From: Rufibacter roseus
GTDB lineage: Bacteria > Bacteroidota > Bacteroidia > Cytophagales > Hymenobacteraceae
Length of the DNA stretch: 64,000 nt
Assembly (NCBI RefSeq): GCF_001647285.1
Contig: NZ_LRML01000005.1
Location: 1 to 64,000 of the forward strand
Direction of reading: 5' to 3'
The notes below the pieces were generated by a model. That model ran no database searches. It saw nothing but the letters and a program-made list of their open reading frames with translations, and was not told the DNA's origin. Position numbers and translations under genes: made by a program. Of the stretch, positions 59,514 to 64,000 are shown one piece after another (positions within the stretch are counted from its first letter, which is position 1; every line of letters starts with the position of its first letter).

Positions 59514-60188
59514 ATGCGCAAACCTGAACGCTATCTTCATTTAATCTCATATTTTACCCAAAACTTCCCTGAGCCTGAAACAGAACTGGCTTACCGCAAT
59601 CCTTATGAGTTGCTGATTGCCGTAGTACTCAGCGCCCAATGCACCGATAAGCGGGTGAACCTAGTAACTCCTGCGCTCTTTGAAGCTTATCCTTCGGCAG
59701 AGATCTTAGCAACAGCCACATCTGAAGATATCTTTCCATTCATCAAGAGCATCTCGTACCCCAACAACAAAGCCAAGCATTTGGCAGGACTGGGCAAAAT
59801 GCTGGTGGAACGGTTTGGTGGTGAAGTACCCAGTACCATAGAAGAATTACAGCAGTTGCCAGGAGTAGGAAGAAAAACGGCTAACGTAATTGCATCGGTT
59901 ATCTTTAACATGCCCGCCATGGCCGTAGACACCCACGTGTTTAGAGTGTCAAAACGTTTGGGCTTAGTAAGCGCCAAAGCCAAAACACCGCTGGAGGTAG
60001 AAAAGGAGCTGATGAAGAATACCCCTTTAGAACTAGTGCCAAAGGCGCACCACTGGCTTATTTTACATGGCCGCTACATCTGCACTGCCAGGGTTCCGCA
60101 GTGCGAGAAATGCCCCCTCACCCACTTCTGCCACTATTATGAAAAGAACTGGCCCAATAAGCCTGATGACCCGCAGAATAAATTGTAG
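59514..60188 (+). CDS. nth: Endonuclease III
   Basis: A 224-residue DNA glycosylase/AP lyase that removes oxidised pyrimidines. The helix-hairpin-helix LPGVGRKTANVIAS carries Lys121, and Asp139 in AVDTHVFRV is the second catalytic residue. The iron-sulphur motif CTARVPQCEKCPLTHFC has the expected C-x6-C-x2-C-x5-C spacing. A TAAGTTTG box at 59481-59488 may be its -7 element. Confidence 0.96.
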   Translation: MRKPERYLHLISYFTQNFPEPETELAYRNPYELLIAVVLSAQCTDKRVNLVTPALFEAYPSAEILATATSEDIFPFIKSISYPNNKAKHLAGLGKMLVERFGGEVPSTIEELQQLPGVGRKTANVIASVIFNMPAMAVDTHVFRVSKRLGLVSAKAKTPLEVEKELMKNTPLELVPKAHHWLILHGRYICTARVPQCEKCPLTHFCHYYEKNWPNKPDDPQNKL

Positions 60189-60191
60189 TAC

Positions 60192-60227
60192 GTTTTAGAG
60201 CTAGTTTTAAGAAAAGAGGCTGAAAAT
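60192..60227. repeat. Family A palindrome, copy 22
   Basis: A 36-nt copy only 4 nt past the nth stop and 71 nt before the next start. The arms carry several mismatches. Confidence 0.7.
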
Positions 60228-60297
60228 GGCAATCTAGAACATCCATTTTCTGTAGATCCAATTTCAATGTAAGCCAGTCAATTCAGAAAAGACAACT

Positions 60298-61293
60298 ATG
60301 TATTCTATGCAAATGCTTAACATAAAAGGTAGCTTTACATATTGGCTTTTCTTTGCGGCATTTCTTACTGGTTGCTCTGTTCTGGGGCGAGGGGAGGCGC
60401 AAAAGAAAGGCAAAACCATTTACGAGAAATTCTCTCCGCCTGGCACCGTTTACCTACGCGATAGTTTTTATGTGGATGAAACGGAGGTAGCGAACATACA
60501 CTACTTAGAATATCTCTATCATATCAACAAAGACTCTAGCGCTGAGTTTTACCTGTCACAGCTTCCCGATTCTACTACCTGGAAAGTTAGTCTACAGCCC
60601 AATGATGATTTCATGCGCCACTACTTCAGGTATCCAGGCTATCGGTATTTCCCTGTCATAGGGGTTTCTTTTGAGCAGGCAGTGAACTACTGCAAGTGGA
60701 GAAGTGACATGGTTAACAAGCTCTTACAGGACAAGACTAGCAAAATAGGTCGTGCCCTGAAAGGCTATGATGCGGTAGTGGAGTATAGGTTACCTACCAA
60801 AGAAGAGTGGGAATACGCAGCGGCTGGAGGATTAGACATCAACAATCATCCGTACGGTATAGTAAGACCTGCCCATGGAAAAGCAAATACGCTAAAAATT
60901 GGTCGAGGCTCATTATCTGAATGCCTTGATACGCTTGGCATAACGTACGGCAAGGATGATATTCTGCATAAGATGGAATTTACTGTGCTAGAAAACTATT
61001 ACCTCAGCATTGATAAACCTGGCTTCCGTTGTCCCTCACTAGAAACTCTGCGTCAAACCGCTAATTACATTGGGCCCGAATATTATTATTCAAACCCTCC
61101 AAACAACTTCCTGCTGTTCAACATGATAGGCAATGTGGCAGAAATAACCGCCACGGAGGGAGTAGCCAAAGGTGGCTCATTTAAACAAAGCCTTTCAGAA
61201 ATCTCCATTCCCAAAAACTTCCATTATAATGAGCCAGAAGAATGGCTAGGGTTTAGGTGCGTGGCAGTAATGCGTTTGAAAAAGAAGAAATGA
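60298..61293 (+). CDS. SUMF1/formylglycine-generating-enzyme-like lipoprotein
   Basis: A 331-residue protein. The lipobox AFLTGC gives Cys26 or so. A SUMF1 domain follows: VYLRDSFYVDETEVAN, FPVIGVSFEQAVNYCKWRS, YRLPTKEEWEYAAAGG and LGFRCVAVMR. The Cys pair used by true formylglycine-generating enzymes is not evident, so a structural role is more likely, as with GldJ/GldK gliding lipoproteins. Two further in-frame ATGs (60307, 60313) are possible starts. Confidence 0.78.
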   Translation: MYSMQMLNIKGSFTYWLFFAAFLTGCSVLGRGEAQKKGKTIYEKFSPPGTVYLRDSFYVDETEVANIHYLEYLYHINKDSSAEFYLSQLPDSTTWKVSLQPNDDFMRHYFRYPGYRYFPVIGVSFEQAVNYCKWRSDMVNKLLQDKTSKIGRALKGYDAVVEYRLPTKEEWEYAAAGGLDINNHPYGIVRPAHGKANTLKIGRGSLSECLDTLGITYGKDDILHKMEFTVLENYYLSIDKPGFRCPSLETLRQTANYIGPEYYYSNPPNNFLLFNMIGNVAEITATEGVAKGGSFKQSLSEISIPKNFHYNEPEEWLGFRCVAVMRLKKKK

Positions 61294-61398
61294 AATTAAT
61301 TATTAAACATCCTTCAACTCTAAAATTTTAAACAATTATATTTTCTGCTCTATACCTATAAATAAGTATATTGAGTTACCCCATGTGTAAAGAGCAAT

Positions 61399-62172
61399 AT
61401 GTCAAAAAGTAATTCAGGCACCGAAAAGAACAGAAGTTTGTCGCCTTCTCAGGTCTTCACTTATTTCCAGAACCAGGATTTTGAGCAGTTAATTGACCAA
61501 TATCAAGCCAGTCTTAGTCCTGAGGAAATGTTCTTCTTCATACCCATCATTGGCGAAGAATTTTATTATATCACCGATTTGGCTAAGGCCGAGATTATCT
61601 TTTTAAAAGGAAAAGTACAGGAAATCACGGGCATTGAACCAAGCAAATTACAGCTGAAGGATTTGTATGACATCATCCACCCTGAAGACAAGGAACCAAT
61701 GCTGGCAGCGGTAAAGCTGGCTTTTGAGTTTCTTTTCGAACATCCTGATCTGCCTAGCTTTGAAAACACCTTTTATTTAGACTGCCGGATTCTGCTGCCA
61801 GACAACACCGTGAAGCGGATTTTAAGAAGAACCACTGTTTTTAAAAGAGACGAGAAGGGCAACATCACCCACACGCTCGGCATCTGGACAAACATCAGCG
61901 CCCACAAAGAAGCAGGTCCATTGCGCGTGTCTGCGACAGGTCCTCTGAGCCATTTGTTCACCGAGAAATTTCATAACTGGCAGGCCTCCTCATTGGTGCT
62001 TACTAAACGAGAGTCTGAGATTCTGCAACTTGTTTCTGCGGGTAAGACAAGCCAGGAAATTGCCCAGCAACTAAACCTGAGCGTGCACACGGTAAACACG
62101 CACAGAAAAAATATGCTAGAGAAAACAAAACTTAAGAATACGGTAGAACTGGTACTAAGCCATAAGAACTGA
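61399..62172 (+). CDS. PAS-domain LuxR-family response regulator
   Basis: A 257-residue transcription factor. A PAS-like domain covers about 50-175 (KAEIIFLKGKVQEITGIEPS, DIIHPEDKEPMLAAV and VKRILRRTTVFKRDE are typical). The C-terminal LuxR helix-turn-helix includes LTKRESEILQLVSAGKTSQE and LNLSVHTVNTHRKNMLEKT. There is no signal peptide. Its 3' end overlaps the convergent hydrolase gene by 18 bp. Confidence 0.88.
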   Translation: MSKSNSGTEKNRSLSPSQVFTYFQNQDFEQLIDQYQASLSPEEMFFFIPIIGEEFYYITDLAKAEIIFLKGKVQEITGIEPSKLQLKDLYDIIHPEDKEPMLAAVKLAFEFLFEHPDLPSFENTFYLDCRILLPDNTVKRILRRTTVFKRDEKGNITHTLGIWTNISAHKEAGPLRVSATGPLSHLFTEKFHNWQASSLVLTKRESEILQLVSAGKTSQEIAQQLNLSVHTVNTHRKNMLEKTKLKNTVELVLSHKN

Positions 62173-63000
62173 TTCTTTCAGGCAAGCAACTACAAACTGA
62201 TCTAACAATTGGTTAAACTCTTCAGGCTGCTCCAGCATAGGGCTGTGCGAGGCCTTTTCCAGCACCTGCACTTCTCCTTTGTACAGGTTTTTGAACTGAA
62301 TGCTTTTGATATAGTCTTGTGACACCAACGGATCAGCTTTGCCATGAAGCACCATTACCGGCAAGTCTAGCTCCTCCACCACTTTTACTTCATTCTCAAG
62401 CTTACCAGCGGCAATAGAAGCGGCCATCTCTTCTCTGAAGGCAGCGTGAGTATTGGTAATGCTGGAGACTACCGTCTCAAAATAAGCAGAATCTTTTGGC
62501 AGAAAAGTAGCAGCCAACGTTTTCGTCTGTTCAGCAGACAAATCTTTCGTAAAAGCAAGGGCAACGTCAGGGTTCGGCAGAAATCCTTTTGCCACATCAG
62601 CGTTTGAGGACAACGGAGGCGTACCGCAGATGATAATGCCGAGCGCCTGCGGCAGGAACTCTAAAGCCTCCAGCAGCACATGCCCGCCTAAACTATGCCC
62701 AAAGAATACTGCTTTCTTTACCCCTAAGGCCTCTACCGTTTTTACCAAGATCTTCACCAAACCTGGTATGCTGTACACTTCGTCCTGCGGTTTAGCTGCC
62801 GGTGAAGCTCCATGCCCCGGAAAATCAAAAGCAATTAATCTGTACTTGTCTGCTAAAACAGAATCAAATTGCTCAACAAATACTTCTTTACTCAAAGAAT
62901 TCCCATGGATCAAAACCAAAGGCGTACCCTCTCCTTTTGTTTTAACAGAGATGGTTTGGTGACCAACGGTTACCGTGAAGTTTTGTAAAGAGGCAGACAT
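62155..63000 (-). CDS. Alpha/beta hydrolase
   Basis: A 281-residue hydrolase with the classic fold. The oxyanion strand is LVLIHGNSLSKE, the nucleophile elbow GHSLGGH has Ser103, the acid is in LHGKADPLV, and His sits in KASHSPMLEQPEEF. The cap domain is about 130-200. The substrate cannot be inferred. It overlaps the PAS-LuxR gene tail-to-tail by 18 bp, so no separate terminator lies between. Confidence 0.85.
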   Translation of the reverse strand: MSASLQNFTVTVGHQTISVKTKGEGTPLVLIHGNSLSKEVFVEQFDSVLADKYRLIAFDFPGHGASPAAKPQDEVYSIPGLVKILVKTVEALGVKKAVFFGHSLGGHVLLEALEFLPQALGIIICGTPPLSSNADVAKGFLPNPDVALAFTKDLSAEQTKTLAATFLPKDSAYFETVVSSITNTHAAFREEMAASIAAGKLENEVKVVEELDLPVMVLHGKADPLVSQDYIKSIQFKNLYKGEVQVLEKASHSPMLEQPEEFNQLLDQFVVACLKESVLMA

Positions 63001-63077
63001 GTAGTTAAGATAAATGTTCAGTAGCGTAATGTACTAAAATGACCTACAACTTACGCTCTATGCCTTAGTAAGAGTTG

Positions 63078-64000
63078 TTAAGTTTTGCTTTTGATAACAT
63101 CCAAAAAAATTTGCTCCAGTTCTGCCACCATCTGTACGCGGTCAAACTGTTCTTGCGCCACCTTACTGGCATTTTCTCGCATATTAGCTAACTCCGGCTC
63201 ATTCTTTAGTTTTTGAACCAAAGAAGAAGCTAAGGCTGCTGCGTCCCCGGCGGGAGAGTACCATCCGCAATTCCGCTCCTCTACCAACTGCTTGGTCCAA
63301 CCTGCATTAGTCACTACAACCGGAGTGCCTACCGCCATGCTGTCAAAGAACTTACCCGGTGAATTCGCTTTTAGCACGGGCAAATCAATAAATGAAACAA
63401 TAGAGACCGTAGCTATGGAGAATAACTTGAACACTTCATGGCGGGGCTGCGGGGGTAGCAAAACAATATTTGACTGATCGGCTGCTGCCTTTTGCAGCAA
63501 TGGTTCATCAAATCCTTGTCCGGTGAAGACAAAGCAGAGGGAGGTTTGATCTTGTAGAGACCGAGCGGCCTCAATGAGCATAGGAATATCGTTGGCTCGG
63601 CCGTAGGTACCGGCGTAGAGTACCACCTGCTTACCTGCCAAGCCTAACTCTGCCAAGAGCGCATTCTTCTCATTTTCCTCCAAAGGTGCTACTGGTATCT
63701 CGGTTCCATTTACCAGAGTAGTGATGTTAGCAGGAGAAATCCCTTTCTCTACTATATACTTCTCCATGTCCGGCGAGAGCGGAATGATGTGAGATGCCTG
63801 CCTGTACAATGATTTTTCCAGCCGGTACAGCTGGCGCTGCAGAGGTTTAAATGGAACAGCACCCATTTGAACTGGGAAAGCTGGCCACAAGTCCTGCACC
63901 TCAAATACAAAGGGCACACGGTGGTATTTTGCCACTTTTGCCGCCGCCCAAGCAGCTGTCAACGGTGTGGAAACTCCCCAAATTAAATCTGGCTTTTTGA
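63078..64000 (-). CDS. Glycosyltransferase family 4 (partial, cut by window end)
   Basis: The reading frame continues upstream past the window edge: before a TTG at 63962 it still reads PDLIWGVSTP, the conserved start of many GT4 enzymes. About 307 residues are visible. The nucleotide-sugar domain contains VLYAGTYGRANDIPMLIEA and FDSMAVGTPVVVTNAGWTKQ. The enzyme transfers a sugar in surface-polysaccharide or related synthesis. Confidence 0.87.
   Translation of the reverse strand, partial: KKPDLIWGVSTPLTAAWAAAKVAKYHRVPFVFEVQDLWPAFPVQMGAVPFKPLQRQLYRLEKSLYRQASHIIPLSPDMEKYIVEKGISPANITTLVNGTEIPVAPLEENEKNALLAELGLAGKQVVLYAGTYGRANDIPMLIEAARSLQDQTSLCFVFTGQGFDEPLLQKAAADQSNIVLLPPQPRHEVFKLFSIATVSIVSFIDLPVLKANSPGKFFDSMAVGTPVVVTNAGWTKQLVEERNCGWYSPAGDAAALASSLVQKLKNEPELANMRENASKVAQEQFDRVQMVAELEQIFLDVIKSKT

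Noticed and set aside
12-60227. Family A copies as a CRISPR-like array
   Set aside because: Copies are dispersed singly over 60 kb, with no regular spacing, no spacers and no cas genes.

Overview
The window is a gene-dense, mid-GC chromosomal segment from a member of the Bacteroidota, most likely order Cytophagales, family Hymenobacteraceae (Rufibacter/Pontibacter-like). Support for this: TAnnTTTG-type -7 promoter boxes with almost no Shine-Dalgarno sequences, lineage-typical families (DUF2480, ribosomal protein THX, PF13568-type beta-barrels, a CusA-type pump fused to its outer-membrane channel), and intergenic gaps packed with short palindromic repeats. The genus is an inference. I see no prophage, insertion sequence, CRISPR array or rRNA operon.

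Layout. 0-4 kb: DUF2480, tsaB, an S41 protease, rnpA and rpmH, all on the minus strand. 4-16.5 kb: an M61 peptidase, a beta-lactamase-fold serine hydrolase, small membrane and hypothetical proteins, a PfkB kinase, tRNA-His, dihydroorotase, a DEAD-box helicase, upp and a FemAB-like protein. 16.6-23.4 kb: a Wzi/RemB-like barrel, an MsbA-like ABC exporter, gmhA and a YifB/ComM ATPase. 23.6-28.5 kb: six tandem paralogous outer-membrane beta-barrel genes, most followed by a strong terminator hairpin. 28.7-42.3 kb (minus strand): an M20 dipeptidase, plsY, a 1716-residue exported protein, prmA, tpiA, a YiiX-like amidase and uvrA. 42.6-49.3 kb: ribosomal protein THX, then a heavy-metal efflux locus (small exported protein, CusA-TolC fusion, adaptor). 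50-55 kb: an MFS exporter and an arsenic locus (arsR, arsI, acr3, metallophosphoesterase). 55-64 kb: DUF202, a secreted protein with YitT, an ECF sigma factor with an overlapping small partner, a lipoprotein, nth, a SUMF1-type lipoprotein, a PAS-LuxR regulator, an alpha/beta hydrolase, and a glycosyltransferase cut by the window end.

The most unusual feature is non-coding. About 24 copies of a 36-nt imperfect palindrome (family A: GTTTT-nnn-CCT, an A/T-rich centre, then AGG-nnn-AAAAC) occur in most larger intergenic gaps. The arm and flank bases co-vary, so symmetry is kept while sequence changes. Copies lie in tail-to-tail, tandem and head-to-head gaps. One copy lies inside the efflux adaptor gene and encodes its lipobox, and another forms the 3' end of prmA. 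The 9.4 kb holding the beta-barrel cluster has none. Other repeat families (B to I) cluster around the metal-resistance genes.

A second theme is promoter placement. Three genes (the helicase, the ABC exporter and the YiiX-like protein) have a -7 box ending 4-6 nt before the start codon, which predicts leaderless mRNAs.
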